A DNA stretch of 43,509 nucleotides from Vreelandella rituensis (GCF_003336665.1 NZ_QPIJ01000041.1:1-43509); one strand, 5' to 3'. Counted from the stretch's first letter, positions 8,123 to 16,963 are shown. The notes: generated by a model not told the origin, from the letters alone. Translations and numbers: made by a program.

Positions 8123-9493
8123 ATGGCGGTGTTCGTATTGGGAAAGAACAAGCAGCCGTTGATGCCGTGTAGCGAAAAACGCGCACGGCTGTTGCTGGAG
8201 CGTGGTCGGGCGGTGGTGGTGAACCTGACGCCTTTCGTGATCCGCCTGCGGGATCGCTGCCTGAGTGACTGCGCCTTGCAGCCGACATTGCTGGGCATTG
8301 ATCCGGGCAGCAAGGAAACCGGGCTGACGCTGATGCGGCTGGAAAACAACGCAACGGAAGAAAAGGCACCGGCAACCCGCCATGGGCTTTGCCTGTTTCA
8401 GTTAGTGCATCGGGGCTTCCAGATTCGCCAAGCCTTGGAGCAACGTGCCGGTTTTCGGCGTCGGCGTCGCAGCAAGAATCTGCGTTATCGTCAGCCGCGT
8501 TTTGATAACCGCACGCGCAAGAAGGGCTGGCTACCACCCAGCCTGCAACACCGAGTCGATACGACCATGGCCTGGGTGGACAAGCTGTGCCGTTGGGCAC
8601 CGGTGACTCATCTGAACATGGAATTGGTGCGCTTCGATCTACAGAAGATGGAAAACCCGGAGATTTCCGGGGTCGAGTACCAGCAAGGCACCTTGCTTGG
8701 CTATGAGGTGCGTGAATACCTCCTGGAAAAATGGGGGCGTGAGTGTGCCTATTGCGGCACCGGTGATACACCGCTGGAGATCGAGCATGTGGTAGCGAAA
8801 TCTCGGGACGGCTCTAGCCGGGTGAGCAATTTGACCATCGCCTGCCATGAGTGCAACCAGGCCAAGGACAACCAGTGGCTTACTGACTTCTTTGCTACCG
8901 ACAAGGGGCTCAAGAAACGATTGAAGGCTAATGGCCTGTCGGCCACCGTTCGGCTTGAGCGCGTCCAGCGCCAGCTCAAGTTACCACTGCGGGACGCCAC
9001 TGCTGTCAACGCCACGCGCTGGACGCTGTTTGGCACCATGAAAGCCACTGGCCTGCCGGTCGCCGTGGGCAGTGGTGGTCGCACCAAGTACAGCCGTCAG
9101 CGGCTGGGCATTCCCAAGACCCATGCCCTGGATGCCGCCTGTGTCGGCAAGTTCGACACCCTGAAAGGCTGGCGGGCACCCACCCAGGTCATCAAGGCCA
9201 TGGGGCGCGGCAGTTATCAGCGCACGCGCCTCGACAAGTACGGCTTCCCACGGGGCTATTTGATGCGGCAGAAGCAAGTGCAGGGCTTTCAGACCGGCGA
9301 TAGGGTCAGGGCGGTGGTGCCCAGCGGCAAGAAGGCCGGGACACATACAGGGCGCGTGGCGATTCGCAAGACCGGCAGTTTCAATATTCAGACCGAACAG
9401 GGCGCGGTCCAGGGTATCTCCTGGCGCCACTGCACCCTGCTGCAACGCGGTGATGGCTACGGCTATCACCCACTACCCACAATCCAATCATAA
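8123..9493 (+). CDS. iscB: IscB RNA-guided endonuclease (Cas9 ancestor), apparently intact
   Basis: A 456-residue IscB protein. In order: the PLMP motif (QPLMP, residues 11-15), RuvC-I with Asp60 (LLGIDPGSKETG), an Arg-rich bridge helix (FRRRRRSKNLRYRQPRF, ~111-127), RuvC-II with Glu167 (LNMELVRFD), an HNH domain with Cys208/Cys211, catalytic His222 (LEIEHVVAKS), Asn236, and Cys241/Cys244, then RuvC-III with His334 and Asp337 (THALDAACVG), and a C-terminal target-interaction domain. All residues expected for two-strand cleavage are present. A GGAG lies before the ATG. The family uses the omega RNA encoded just upstream to cut DNA next to a target-adjacent motif. Activity is inferred from residue conservation only. 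Confidence 0.93.
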   Translation: MAVFVLGKNKQPLMPCSEKRARLLLERGRAVVVNLTPFVIRLRDRCLSDCALQPTLLGIDPGSKETGLTLMRLENNATEEKAPATRHGLCLFQLVHRGFQIRQALEQRAGFRRRRRSKNLRYRQPRFDNRTRKKGWLPPSLQHRVDTTMAWVDKLCRWAPVTHLNMELVRFDLQKMENPEISGVEYQQGTLLGYEVREYLLEKWGRECAYCGTGDTPLEIEHVVAKSRDGSSRVSNLTIACHECNQAKDNQWLTDFFATDKGLKKRLKANGLSATVRLERVQRQLKLPLRDATAVNATRWTLFGTMKATGLPVAVGSGGRTKYSRQRLGIPKTHALDAACVGKFDTLKGWRAPTQVIKAMGRGSYQRTRLDKYGFPRGYLMRQKQVQGFQTGDRVRAVVPSGKKAGTHTGRVAIRKTGSFNIQTEQGAVQGISWRHCTLLQRGDGYGYHPLPTIQS

Positions 9494-9583
9494 AGGAGAC
9501 GCGGACAGGGAACCCCGAGTCGTGCTGCGCACGAGGCGCTATCCCTCCCGGCGCTAAAGCAACCGGGTTTCCCGCGCAAAACG

Positions 9584-10306
9584 ATGAACTATCCAAAGAA
9601 CGATGACCACCAGAATCATACTCATCAAAACCATGCTCATCAGAACCGTGTCAGGCAACAGCTTGCCGATCAGCTGGCGGAAGCCGTCGCCGAAGCGCTG
9701 AAGACCGATCTGGCCGAGCAGGAGCGCGTACTGTTGGTGGTCTCCGGCGGCTCGACACCGGTGATGTTCTTTCAGGCGCTGGCAAAAAAGAGTCTGCCTT
9801 GGGAGCGAGTTGACATCACCCTGGCGGATGAGCGCTGGGTCGATGAGCAGGGCAGTGAGAGTAACGCTCGCCTGGTCCGCGAGCAGCTTGTGCAAGATAA
9901 AGCCTCGCCAGCGCGCTTCGTGCCGCTGACCAGCGCGGTCGTAACGCCCGAACAGGGTGTGGCCGAGGTCAGCGGCCGACTAAGGGGCCTGGCCTGGCCC
10001 GCCAGTGCCGTGGTGTTGGGCATGGGCGGCGATGGACATACGGCATCATTATTCCCCGATAGCCGCGAGCTGGATCTGGCGCTTTCCAGCGACGAGCCGC
10101 TGGTGGCCGTTCGTACCCCCAGCCAGCCGCAGCCACGTATCACTTTAAGCGCTGATCGCCTGCATCAGGCGCGGCGTCATTTTCTGCATATCACGGGAGA
10201 GGACAAGCGCGCTGTGCTGGCGAGAGCTCTGGCGGGGGATGATGCCCGTAAGTTACCGATTCGCGCCTTTTTTGCTTGTCCGCTGGCCATTTACTGGGCG
10301 CCCTGA
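9584..10306 (+). CDS. pgl: 6-phosphogluconolactonase
   Basis: Hydrolyses 6-phosphogluconolactone to 6-phosphogluconate, following zwf. The 240-residue protein carries the SugarP isomerase/6PGL motifs VVSGGSTPV, TLADERWV and GMGGDGHTASLFPD. The N-terminus has an unusual His/Asn/Gln-rich repeat (HQNHTHQNHAHQN), encoded by a short DNA repeat. The bases before the ATG (CGCGCAAAACG) come from the IscB element end plus a few target bases and contain no clear Shine-Dalgarno sequence; without the element GAGG would lie directly upstream. Expression may therefore be lowered or depend on transcription and translation entering from the element. Followed by eda after 47 bases. Confidence 0.93.
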   Translation: MNYPKNDDHQNHTHQNHAHQNRVRQQLADQLAEAVAEALKTDLAEQERVLLVVSGGSTPVMFFQALAKKSLPWERVDITLADERWVDEQGSESNARLVREQLVQDKASPARFVPLTSAVVTPEQGVAEVSGRLRGLAWPASAVVLGMGGDGHTASLFPDSRELDLALSSDEPLVAVRTPSQPQPRITLSADRLHQARRHFLHITGEDKRAVLARALAGDDARKLPIRAFFACPLAIYWAP

Positions 10307-10353
10307 CATTCTGGGATACGTTGCGCTCACACTTTTTTTGGAGATGCATGCCC

Positions 10354-11016
10354 ATGACGCTCGACAAGCAATTACCCTCTACGCGTACCGCTGAGCTCGA
10401 TAGCATTTGCCTGAAGGCTGAAGTGATTCCCGTGATAACCATCGAGCGTCTCGAAGACGCCGTTCCCATTGGCCGGGCACTGGTGGAAGGTGGCTTGAAC
10501 GTACTGGAAATCACCTTGCGTACCGATTGTGCCCTGGAGGCGGTCAAGCGCTTGCGCGATGCGCTTCCCGGCGCCAGCATCGGGGTGGGAACGGTGCTCA
10601 CCCCGGCCCAGTACCGTCAGGCCGAGGAGGCAGGCGCCGACTTCGTGGTGACCCCCGGCGCGACGCAAGCCCTTTACCAGTATGGGGTGGAAAGCCCGGT
10701 GCCGATGCTGCCCGGTGTGGCGACTGTCTCCGAATTGATGAGTGGCTGGCAGTACGGTTATCGCCGCTTCAAGTTCTTCCCTGCCGAATCCAGCGGAGGA
10801 GCCCGAGCGCTCAAGGCATTTGCGGCCCCGCTACCCGAGGTGCGCTTTTGTCCCACTGGGGGCATCAACATGACCAATGCCGAAGAATACTTGGCGCTGC
10901 CCAACGTCATGTGCGTGGGCGGCACCTGGCTAACCCCCAAGGCGTTGATCGAAGCCGAGGACTGGGCGGCGATTCGCGATCTGGCCCGCCAAGCCGCCGA
11001 GCGTTTTCACCATTGA
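10354..11016 (+). CDS. eda: KDPG/KHG aldolase (2-dehydro-3-deoxy-phosphogluconate aldolase)
   Basis: Class I aldolase that splits KDPG into pyruvate and glyceraldehyde 3-phosphate, the last Entner-Doudoroff step. The 220-residue protein shows the catalytic Glu52 (LEITLRT) and the Schiff-base Lys140 (RFKFFPAE), followed by CPTGGI for phosphate binding. Starts at 10348 (GGAG four bases upstream) and 10354 (GGAG about ten bases upstream) are both possible; 10354 (MTLDKQL) is preferred. It is the last gene of the zwf-pgl-eda run and converges on edd with only 16 bases between the two stops. Confidence 0.93.
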   Translation: MTLDKQLPSTRTAELDSICLKAEVIPVITIERLEDAVPIGRALVEGGLNVLEITLRTDCALEAVKRLRDALPGASIGVGTVLTPAQYRQAEEAGADFVVTPGATQALYQYGVESPVPMLPGVATVSELMSGWQYGYRRFKFFPAESSGGARALKAFAAPLPEVRFCPTGGINMTNAEEYLALPNVMCVGGTWLTPKALIEAEDWAAIRDLARQAAERFHH

Positions 11017-11032
11017 GCGAAGTGGACGTTGC

Positions 11033-12919
11033 TCAAGCGTCCTCTTCATGCATCTGATCGGTCTGGCGGGCCAGGTCATCCGCCTCGAACCCTCCCAATA
11101 CCCCGGCGCCCTGTTCGGCGCCCATGGCCATATGCCGAAAACCGCCGAACAGCTCCCGCCCCAGGCCGACATGGTAGTGCGCCAAGTTGGCCATGACGGG
11201 GCGGCGTTGGGCCCATTCGCCGGCAGGCACCTTGACGTTCAACTCACCCTTGTCGGCATTCAGGTGAATCACATCACCGTCGCGCAATTTGGCTAGCGGC
11301 CCACCGTTGACGGCTTCGGGGGTGACGTGAATCGCCGCCGGTACCTTGCCCGAAGCGCCGGACATGCGCCCATCGGTGACCAGCGCAACCTTGAACCCCC
11401 GGTCCTGCAATACCCCCAGAAAAGGTGTCAGGTTGTGCAGTTCCGGCATACCGTTGGCCTTGGGGCCTTGAAAACGCACTACCACGATGACATCACGGTC
11501 CAGGTCGCCGGCCTCGAACGCCGCCTTGAGCTGGTTCTGGTCGTCGAACAGCTTGATCGGGGCTTCCACGACATGGTGTTCCTGGGCAACAGCCGACAAC
11601 TTGATCACCCCACGGCCCAGATTGCCGTTCAGCACAATGAGCCCGCCGGTGGCGGCGAACGGTTCGGCTACCGGGCGCAGTACCTGGGTATCCAGGCTTT
11701 GCGCCGGGCCTTCGCGCCAGGCGAGTTTGTCATTCTCAAGGAAGGGTTCCTGGGTATAGGCGGTCAGGTCGGTGCCGAATACCGTGGGGATGTCGCCATG
11801 GATCAACCCCGCGCCCAGCAGTTCGCGAATCAGCAGACTCATGCCCCCGGCGGCCTGAAAGTGGTTCACATCCGCCTGACCGTTGGGGTAGATGCGGGTC
11901 ATGCTCGGCACCACGCTGGAAAGGGCGGTGAAATCGTCCCAATCGATAGTGAGCCCCGCAGCGGCGGCCATGGCGACCAGATGGAGGCTGTGATTGGTGG
12001 AACCCCCGGAGGCCAGCAGGCCGACCATGGCGTTGACGAGGGCGCGTTCGTCGATCTGGCGGTAGAAAGGCCGGTACTCGCCTCCCGGCTCGCTGTTACG
12101 AATCGCCTGCTCCGCAGCGTAGCGGGTCAGGGCCTCACGCAGAGCGGTGCCGGGGTTGATGAAGGAAGCCCCCGGCAGGTGCAAGCCCATCAACTCCATC
12201 ATTAGCTGGTTGGAATTGGCGGTGCCGTAAAACGTACAGGTGCCGGGGCTATGATAAGACTCGGATTCCGCCTCGAGCAGTTCGTCGCGGCCCACCTTGC
12301 CTTCAGCGAAAAGCTGACGGATGCGCGCCTTTTCCTTGTTGGGCAAACCGCTTTCCATGGGGCCGCCGGGCACGAAGATTCCCGGCAGGTGGCCGAATCG
12401 GGCGGCAGCGATGAAGAGCCCCGGCACGATCTTGTCGCAGATTCCCAGGTAGAGCGCGGCATCGAACATGTTGTGCGAGAGCGCCACCGCCGTGGCCATG
12501 GCAATCACATCCCGCGAGAACAGCGAAAGCTCCATCCCGGGCTGGCCCTGAGTGACGCCGTCGCACATCGCCGGAACGCCACCGGCAAACTGGGCGGTGG
12601 AGCCCATGATCTGAGCCGCCTGCTTGATGATGTCGGGAAAATTCTTGTAGGGCTGGTGGGCCGAGAGCATGTCGTTATAGGCGGAAACGATGCCCAGGTT
12701 GGCACTGTTCATCATTTTCAACTGCTGCTTGTCGGTGTCACCGCAAGCGGCGAAACCATGCGCCAGGTTGCCACAAGAAAGCTCGCCGCGGTGTACACTC
12801 CTTTTGTGCTGGTCAGCCATGCGACGCTCATACAGAGCGCGACGCTCGCTTGAGCGTTGGCGAATACGCTGAGTGACCTCGGCGACGGTGGGGTTGAGAG
12901 AAGGCGTTGCGCTGACCAT
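11033..12919 (-). CDS. edd: Phosphogluconate dehydratase
   Basis: Dehydrates 6-phosphogluconate to KDPG, the first step specific to the Entner-Doudoroff pathway. The 628-residue IlvD/Edd-family iron-sulfur enzyme shows both family signatures, [12 protein letters not shown] and [17 protein letters not shown], plus [17 protein letters not shown] near residue 75. The start at 12919 is chosen because GAGG lies six bases upstream; 12931 would overlap the preceding stop. It lies eight bases after a glycerophosphodiester phosphodiesterase gene, probably in one operon, and its ribosome-binding site overlaps that stop codon. Orientation is opposite to zwf-pgl-eda, which is uncommon but keeps the pathway genes together. 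Confidence 0.95.
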   Translation of the reverse strand: MVSATPSLNPTVAEVTQRIRQRSSERRALYERRMADQHKRSVHRGELSCGNLAHGFAACGDTDKQQLKMMNSANLGIVSAYNDMLSAHQPYKNFPDIIKQAAQIMGSTAQFAGGVPAMCDGVTQGQPGMELSLFSRDVIAMATAVALSHNMFDAALYLGICDKIVPGLFIAAARFGHLPGIFVPGGPMESGLPNKEKARIRQLFAEGKVGRDELLEAESESYHSPGTCTFYGTANSNQLMMELMGLHLPGASFINPGTALREALTRYAAEQAIRNSEPGGEYRPFYRQIDERALVNAMVGLLASGGSTNHSLHLVAMAAAAGLTIDWDDFTALSSVVPSMTRIYPNGQADVNHFQAAGGMSLLIRELLGAGLIHGDIPTVFGTDLTAYTQEPFLENDKLAWREGPAQSLDTQVLRPVAEPFAATGGLIVLNGNLGRGVIKLSAVAQEHHVVEAPIKLFDDQNQLKAAFEAGDLDRDVIVVVRFQGPKANGMPELHNLTPFLGVLQDRGFKVALVTDGRMSGASGKVPAAIHVTPEAVNGGPLAKLRDGDVIHLNADKGELNVKVPAGEWAQRRPVMANLAHYHVGLGRELFGGFRHMAMGAEQGAGVLGGFEADDLARQTDQMHEEDA

Positions 12920-12927
12920 GGGACACC

Positions 12928-13692
12928 TCAAACGCTTAGGTGATGGGGTGGAAAATTCTTGAACAAGGTGGGGTCGTCGCTGATGGCACTGGTGACTCCC
13001 CAGCCCCAGCGTGGCGCGAAAGCACTGGGATCGTTAACGGTGTAGCAGATCAGCGGATATCCCGCCTCGCTGATTGCCTTAGCCTGGGGGCGTTTGAGGC
13101 GTGGCCAATGCACGTGAACACTAAAGGCATCCACCGCCTGGCACTGGACGTGCCAGTCTCCAGGCAGGCTGCCGAAAAGCGCCCCCAGAGCCAAGCGGGA
13201 AGTGTCGGCATGGTCTCGGGCATGCGCCAGGGCGCCTTGGTTGAACGACGACAGGATCAGGCGCTGAGGGGAGAGTGCCTGCATGGCCCGAGGAAGGACG
13301 CTGTCGACCAGAGCGATAGGGTCCCGGCCCTTGTTGACCTTCAATTCCAGGTTGACGCCCATATCGAGTTCCACCAGTAGCGCCAGCATGGCCTCCAGAC
13401 TGGCCATGCGTTCACCGCTGAAATGATCTCCGAACCAGCTGCCGGTATCCAGCGTGCAGGCCTGGGGCCAATCGTAACGGCGCAAGCTTCCACGTCCGTC
13501 TGAACAGCGTGACACGCCCAGGTCGTGCCAGATCACCGGGGTGCCATCTCCAAGCAGCTGAACATCCAGCTCCACCCAAGCGATACCAGCCTGGTGAGCG
13601 GCACGCACCGCCGATAAGCTGTTTTCCGGCGCCTGGCGGGAAAGGCCGCGATGGGCGATCAAGCGCGGTAGCGAAATAGTCGGATGCTTCAT
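12928..13692 (-). CDS. ugpQ: Glycerophosphodiester phosphodiesterase
   Basis: Hydrolyses glycerophosphodiesters to glycerol 3-phosphate and an alcohol. The 254-residue TIM-barrel protein shows the family residues: [15 protein letters not shown] (catalytic His and Glu), [17 protein letters not shown] (metal-binding Glu and Asp and second His), and LELKVNKG. No signal peptide is visible, so it should be the cytoplasmic UgpQ type rather than periplasmic GlpQ. It precedes edd by eight bases. The ribosome-binding site before the ATG at 13692 is weak. Confidence 0.9.
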   Translation of the reverse strand: MKHPTISLPRLIAHRGLSRQAPENSLSAVRAAHQAGIAWVELDVQLLGDGTPVIWHDLGVSRCSDGRGSLRRYDWPQACTLDTGSWFGDHFSGERMASLEAMLALLVELDMGVNLELKVNKGRDPIALVDSVLPRAMQALSPQRLILSSFNQGALAHARDHADTSRLALGALFGSLPGDWHVQCQAVDAFSVHVHWPRLKRPQAKAISEAGYPLICYTVNDPSAFAPRWGWGVTSAISDDPTLFKNFPPHHLSV

Positions 13693-13901
13693 GGAATGCT
13701 TTCGTGACCCCCCAGTAAAGAATACCCGCTGTAAAAATGCGCTGAAGATCAGCCTATCATGTGAGTCGACCGAGACGCTGGCTGAGTTATCTAGAAACGC
13801 GTAATACCTCTTCCTGAGTCGCGTAGCGCGAAGGGGGATACAAGCGCGGCGTCCGAGAGGACGCCTTGTATTCTTACGTAAATGATACTAGGCTGTAAGC
13901 C

Positions 13902-14510
13902 ATGAAAATCGAACGCGCCTACAAGTACCGATTCTACCCGACGCCCGAGCAGGAAATCCTGCTGGCGCGGACGTTTGGGTGCGTGCGGTTTGTCTGGAAC
14001 GCGGTGCTGCGACATCGCACCGATGCGTTCTAGCAACGCCAGGAAAAGATCGGTTACAACGACGCCAGCGCGTTCCTGACCCAGCTGAAAAAACAGCCTG
14101 ACACCGCGTGCCTGGCTGAGGTCAGGTCGGTGCCCTTGCAGCAATGCCTGCGCCATCAACAATCGGCCTTCAAGCACTTCTTTGCCAAGCGCGCTCGGCA
14201 CCCGAGATTCAAGTCAAAGAAGCAGCGACAGTCCGCCACCTTTGCCAGTTCGGCGTTTGCGTATCGCAACGGCCAGATCACGCTGGCCAAGTGCCAGGCA
14301 CCGCTTAACATCCGCTGGAGCCGCGTGCTTCCGTCAGCCCCCAGCAGCAAGCGCTGCCATGGCTGCGGGTTTGTCGTCGAATCCTTGCCGCTCGATGTTC
14401 GCACCTGGGACTGCCCGGACTGCGGCACCCAAGGCATCGACCGCGACATCAATGCCGCCCGCAACATCCTAAAAGCCGGCACCGCGCTGTTAGCCGGTGC
14501 TGAGAGTTGA
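13902..14510 (+). pseudogene. tnpB: tnpB remnant: one nonsense codon plus in-frame loss of the RuvC core
   Basis: The frame starts MKIERAYKYRFYPTPEQE, the normal TnpB N-terminus, meets a TAG at 14031-14033 in place of a usually aromatic residue (TDAF-stop-QRQEKIGYN), and continues in the same frame to 14510. Between NIRWSR and SSKRCHGCGF roughly 170-190 residues expected in full-length relatives are missing, including the RuvC-I Asp and RuvC-II Glu. The zinc ribbon (RCHGCG ... WDCPDCG) and the third RuvC Asp (IDRDINAARNI) remain. Nuclease activity is therefore excluded. The reading frame is otherwise kept, so the deletion was in frame. Confidence 0.85.
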
Positions 14511-14676
14511 AGCACTACCGAGGGGCACTCGGGAAGTTACGCCTGTGGAGTTTGTGTAAGACCGGCAATGCCAAGGCATTGAGGCGACGGACAACGAAGC
14601 AGGAACCTGGGAGGTAACGACCAGGGAATCCCCCTCCACAAGTGCGTTAGCGCTGAAGGTGGGGGAGGATGTCAAC
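14505..14676 (+). ncRNA. Candidate TnpB guide RNA scaffold (reRNA/omega RNA) at the right end
   Basis: TnpB guide RNAs are made from the 3' end of tnpB and the right end, with the guide outside the element. Here the region from the tnpB stop to ATGTCAAC holds two stem-loops (14566-14581; 14630-14668) consistent with such a scaffold. The guide would begin at about 14677 in the 5' flank of the oxidoreductase gene. With its own TnpB dead it could only act with a TnpB in trans. This is inferred from position and stems. Confidence 0.35.
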
Positions 14677-14742
14677 GCCTTGATTTCTCGCGCCTCACGC
14701 GGTTGGATAGCCGCACGATCCAAAAACCATAAAGGACATCCC

Positions 14743-15720
14743 ATGAGTCAACGTATCCAATTTTCCCAGACCGGCGGCTCCGAGGTGCTTGAGCTGGCCG
14801 AGGCGGCACCGGCCGAGCTCGGCCCCGCTGACGTTCGGGTGCGCAACAAGGCGGTCGGCTTGAATTTCATCGACATCTATTTTCGCACCGGCCTGTATCC
14901 AGCACCGAAGATGCCCTCAGGCCTGGGAACGGAAGGCGCCGGCGTGGTGGATGCGGTGGGTGAAGAGGTTACCCATTTGAAGGTAGGGGATCGGGTGGCC
15001 TACGCTCAAGGCCCTCTGGGCGCTTATGCACAGCTGCATACCTTGCCCGCCGCAAAAGTGGTGGCATTGCCGGACTTCATCGAATTTGAAACTGCGGCGG
15101 CGAGCATGCTCAAGGGGCTGACCGTGCAATACCTGCTACGCCAGACCTGCCCCTTGAAAGGAGGCGAGACGATTCTGTTTCATGCCGCCGCCGGTGGCGT
15201 GGGCTCGATTGCCTGCCAGTGGGCCAAGGCGTTGGGCGTAAAACTGATCGGTACCGTAAGCTCCCAGGAAAAAGCCGACCTGGCGATGGCCAACGGCGCT
15301 TGGGCGACGATCGATTACACCCGGGAAAACGTGGCCGAGCGGGTACGCGAATTGACCGACGGCGAGATGTGCGACGTGGTGTATGACTCGGTGGGCAAGG
15401 ACACCTGGGAGATCTCCCTGGACTGCTTGAAGCCGCGTTCCTTGATGGTCAGTTTCGGTAACTCTTCAGGCCCGGTCGAGGGCGTCAATATCGGGATTCT
15501 CAACCAGAAGGGGTCGCTGTTCGTCACGCGCCCGAGCCTGAATGGCTACGCCGATACCCGCGAACGCCTGGAAATGATGTGCGAGGATTTCTTCGCCATG
15601 CTGAAAAGCGGCAAGATCAAGATTGACGTGGCCAATCGTTATCCCCTGGCCGATGCCGGTAAGGCACAGGATGCACTGCAAGGCCGCAAGACCACCGGCT
15701 CGACGATCCTGTTGCCATGA
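14743..15720 (+). CDS. qor: NADPH:quinone oxidoreductase, zinc-independent MDR family
   Basis: Medium-chain dehydrogenase/reductase of the quinone oxidoreductase type, 325 residues, one-electron or two-electron reduction of quinones with NADPH. The N-terminal GroES-like domain contains AVGLNFIDIYFRTGLYPAP and GLGTEGAGVVDAVGEEV; the Rossmann domain has the nucleotide-binding loop FHAAAGGVGSIACQWAK, the typical AAGGVG form of QOR. No zinc-ligand pattern is seen, as expected. The start at 14743 follows AAAGGA. It sits directly downstream of the tnpB remnant and is convergent with the RpiR regulator. Its physiological substrate is not known. Confidence 0.88.
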   Translation: MSQRIQFSQTGGSEVLELAEAAPAELGPADVRVRNKAVGLNFIDIYFRTGLYPAPKMPSGLGTEGAGVVDAVGEEVTHLKVGDRVAYAQGPLGAYAQLHTLPAAKVVALPDFIEFETAAASMLKGLTVQYLLRQTCPLKGGETILFHAAAGGVGSIACQWAKALGVKLIGTVSSQEKADLAMANGAWATIDYTRENVAERVRELTDGEMCDVVYDSVGKDTWEISLDCLKPRSLMVSFGNSSGPVEGVNIGILNQKGSLFVTRPSLNGYADTRERLEMMCEDFFAMLKSGKIKIDVANRYPLADAGKAQDALQGRKTTGSTILLP

Positions 15721-15741
15721 TCTGAAATGGATTGAACTGAA

Positions 15742-16674
15742 TCAATCGATCTCGACATAAGCGCCCATGCGGCGCATGCGGGTTTCGAAATCGGCGACGT
15801 TGTCGACCAGCTGATTGGGGCCGAAAGCGACGCATTCGGCCAATATCGCCTCGATCAAGGTAATCGCCGAAAGAATCGACGGGAAAAAATGCGGCGTGGC
15901 GTTGGCCACGGTGAAAGTGAGCTGAGCGCCGGGTACCAGCGGGGAGCGCAGGGTATCAGTGACCACGATGGAACGCACACCGTTGGCGCCTGTCACCTCC
16001 AGCGCTTTCACCGTTTCGGCGCAATAGGGCTCAAAGCCGAAGGCCACCACCACGTCGTGCTCATCGAAGCGGTCCAGTTCGGTGAGCAAGCCTCCCTCCA
16101 GCCCTCGTATCAAATGAATGTCCGGCATCGCGATGCGCCCCACATAAGCGAAGTGGTAGGCGCAGGCGAAGGTGTCGCGAAACCCCACCACAGCGACTTT
16201 TCGCGCATCAAGAATCAGCCTGGCGGCGTCTCGCACTCGCGCCTGGTTATCGGCGGTGAACAGCTTGCCGATGTTGTCGAAAGCCGCGTCGCCCACATCG
16301 AGAAATATCGGGTCTTCGGTATGAGCCAGGTTGCGCAAGTGAGTGGCGCGTCCGGAAAGCTCGATCGGCCCCGCCTGTACCGCTGACTGAAACACGTCCC
16401 GAAACAGCTCATAGCTATCGAACCCCATGCGCTTGGCCAGCCGCACCAAGGTCGAGGGAGTCACCGCTGCTGCTGCGGCGGATTTGCGAATCGACTGAAA
16501 AGCGATATCCATGGGATGTTCGAGCACATAACCCGCAGCCAGCTTCAGCTGGGGGCTGAGCTCGGGATAGGCTTCAGCAAGCTGTCGATTGACGACGTCC
16601 AACCGGGTGGAGGAAGACAGCTCTTTGGTGAGGACTACTTCAAGCGGGTTGTCATGGGGGCTGGACGCTGACAT
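15742..16674 (-). CDS. MurR/RpiR family transcriptional regulator
   Basis: A 310-residue regulator with an N-terminal RpiR-type helix-turn-helix (about residues 30-110: YPELSPQLKLAAGYVLEHP, then SAAAAAVTPSTLVRLAKRMGFDSYELFRDVF) and a C-terminal SIS sugar-phosphate-binding domain (about 145-280: RKVAVVGFRDTFACAYHFAY, DVVVAFGFEPYCAETVKAL). It is divergent from the crotonase-acyl-CoA synthetase operon across a 289-bp region that carries repeated sequences, so it probably controls that operon and itself. Although HexR, the Entner-Doudoroff repressor, belongs to the same family and zwf/edd are nearby, the sequence does not look like HexR and the divergent gene is the more natural target. The ligand is unknown. 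Confidence 0.85.
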   Translation of the reverse strand: MSASSPHDNPLEVVLTKELSSSTRLDVVNRQLAEAYPELSPQLKLAAGYVLEHPMDIAFQSIRKSAAAAAVTPSTLVRLAKRMGFDSYELFRDVFQSAVQAGPIELSGRATHLRNLAHTEDPIFLDVGDAAFDNIGKLFTADNQARVRDAARLILDARKVAVVGFRDTFACAYHFAYVGRIAMPDIHLIRGLEGGLLTELDRFDEHDVVVAFGFEPYCAETVKALEVTGANGVRSIVVTDTLRSPLVPGAQLTFTVANATPHFFPSILSAITLIEAILAECVAFGPNQLVDNVADFETRMRRMGAYVEID

Positions 16675-16714
16675 TGCAGGCTCCTCAGGCAGATGAATGG
16701 GCGCATTGTAACGT

Positions 16715-16860
16715 AGGCCCTGAAGACTTATGCAGGCCCTGAAAACTTATAGAACGAACAAGACGCGTGAGGCTAAATCGGCACCTATGAAACATATGTA
16801 TCTTTATTAATTTATATGGAAACGTATGTGTTGACTATACTTTACCCATTACGCTAGTCT
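16715..16860. promoter_or_regulatory. Divergent control region with two kinds of direct repeat
   Basis: Two 19-base tandem units (AGGCCCTGAAGACTTATGC at 16715-16733 and AGGCCCTGAAAACTTATAG at 16734-16752, 16 of 19 identical) lie near the regulator start. Farther on, GAAACATATGT (16789-16799) and GAAACGTATGT (16819-16829) repeat with a 30-bp period, about three helical turns. A possible promoter toward the crotonase gene is TTGACT (16831-16836) with TAGTCT 18 bases later. The repeats are candidate operators for the RpiR regulator. They are seen directly; the function is inferred. Confidence 0.5.
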
Positions 16861-16963
16861 TTGTGTCAATACATAAGTGATATTTGTATGCCAAAGAGAA
16901 ACGTTTGTTTCATTCTGGCTTTCATTTCAGCTTTCTTTTTTATTCTGCAGACTGGATACCTCC

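Larger units (their letters stand above)
7836..9577 (+). mobile_element. Complete IscB (HEARO-type) element between zwf and pgl
   Basis: Comparison with the shorter copy at 19964-20537 defines the ends. Both start with TCAACTACCTCGCCCT and end with CCGGGTTTCCCGCGC, and similarity stops there except for an AAAA that is probably target DNA. The element holds an omega RNA region (7836-~8115), an intact iscB, and a right end with several hairpins (for example CCCGG/CCGGG near 9547-9566). No TnpA transposase is encoded, so mobility would need one elsewhere in the genome. Insertion has split the zwf-pgl junction. Confidence 0.85.
13802..14676 (+). mobile_element. Internally deleted IS200/IS605-type tnpB element
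   Basis: A left-end hairpin lies at 13838-13871 (ATACAAG/CTTGTAT outer stem, GCGTCC/GGACGC inner stem with a one-sided CGCG bulge), preceded by a short CGCG/CGCG hairpin near 13820-13830. The right part after the tnpB remnant contains a perfect stem CAATGCC/GGCATTG (14566-14581) and an imperfect Pyr/Pur stem at 14630-14668, ending with ATGTCAAC at 14669-14676. These are features of IS200/IS605 ends. The outer limits are approximate. The element lies between ugpQ and the oxidoreductase gene and disrupts no recognisable gene. Confidence 0.6.

Noticed and set aside
13902..14510. A TldR-like nuclease-dead TnpB regulator
   Set aside because: Such regulators keep a near full-length fold with only catalytic residues lost. 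Here the whole RuvC core is missing and a nonsense codon interrupts the frame.
15742..16674. HexR, the Entner-Doudoroff repressor
   Set aside because: Same RpiR family and close to zwf/edd, but the N-terminal sequence does not look like HexR and the gene is divergent from the crotonase operon.
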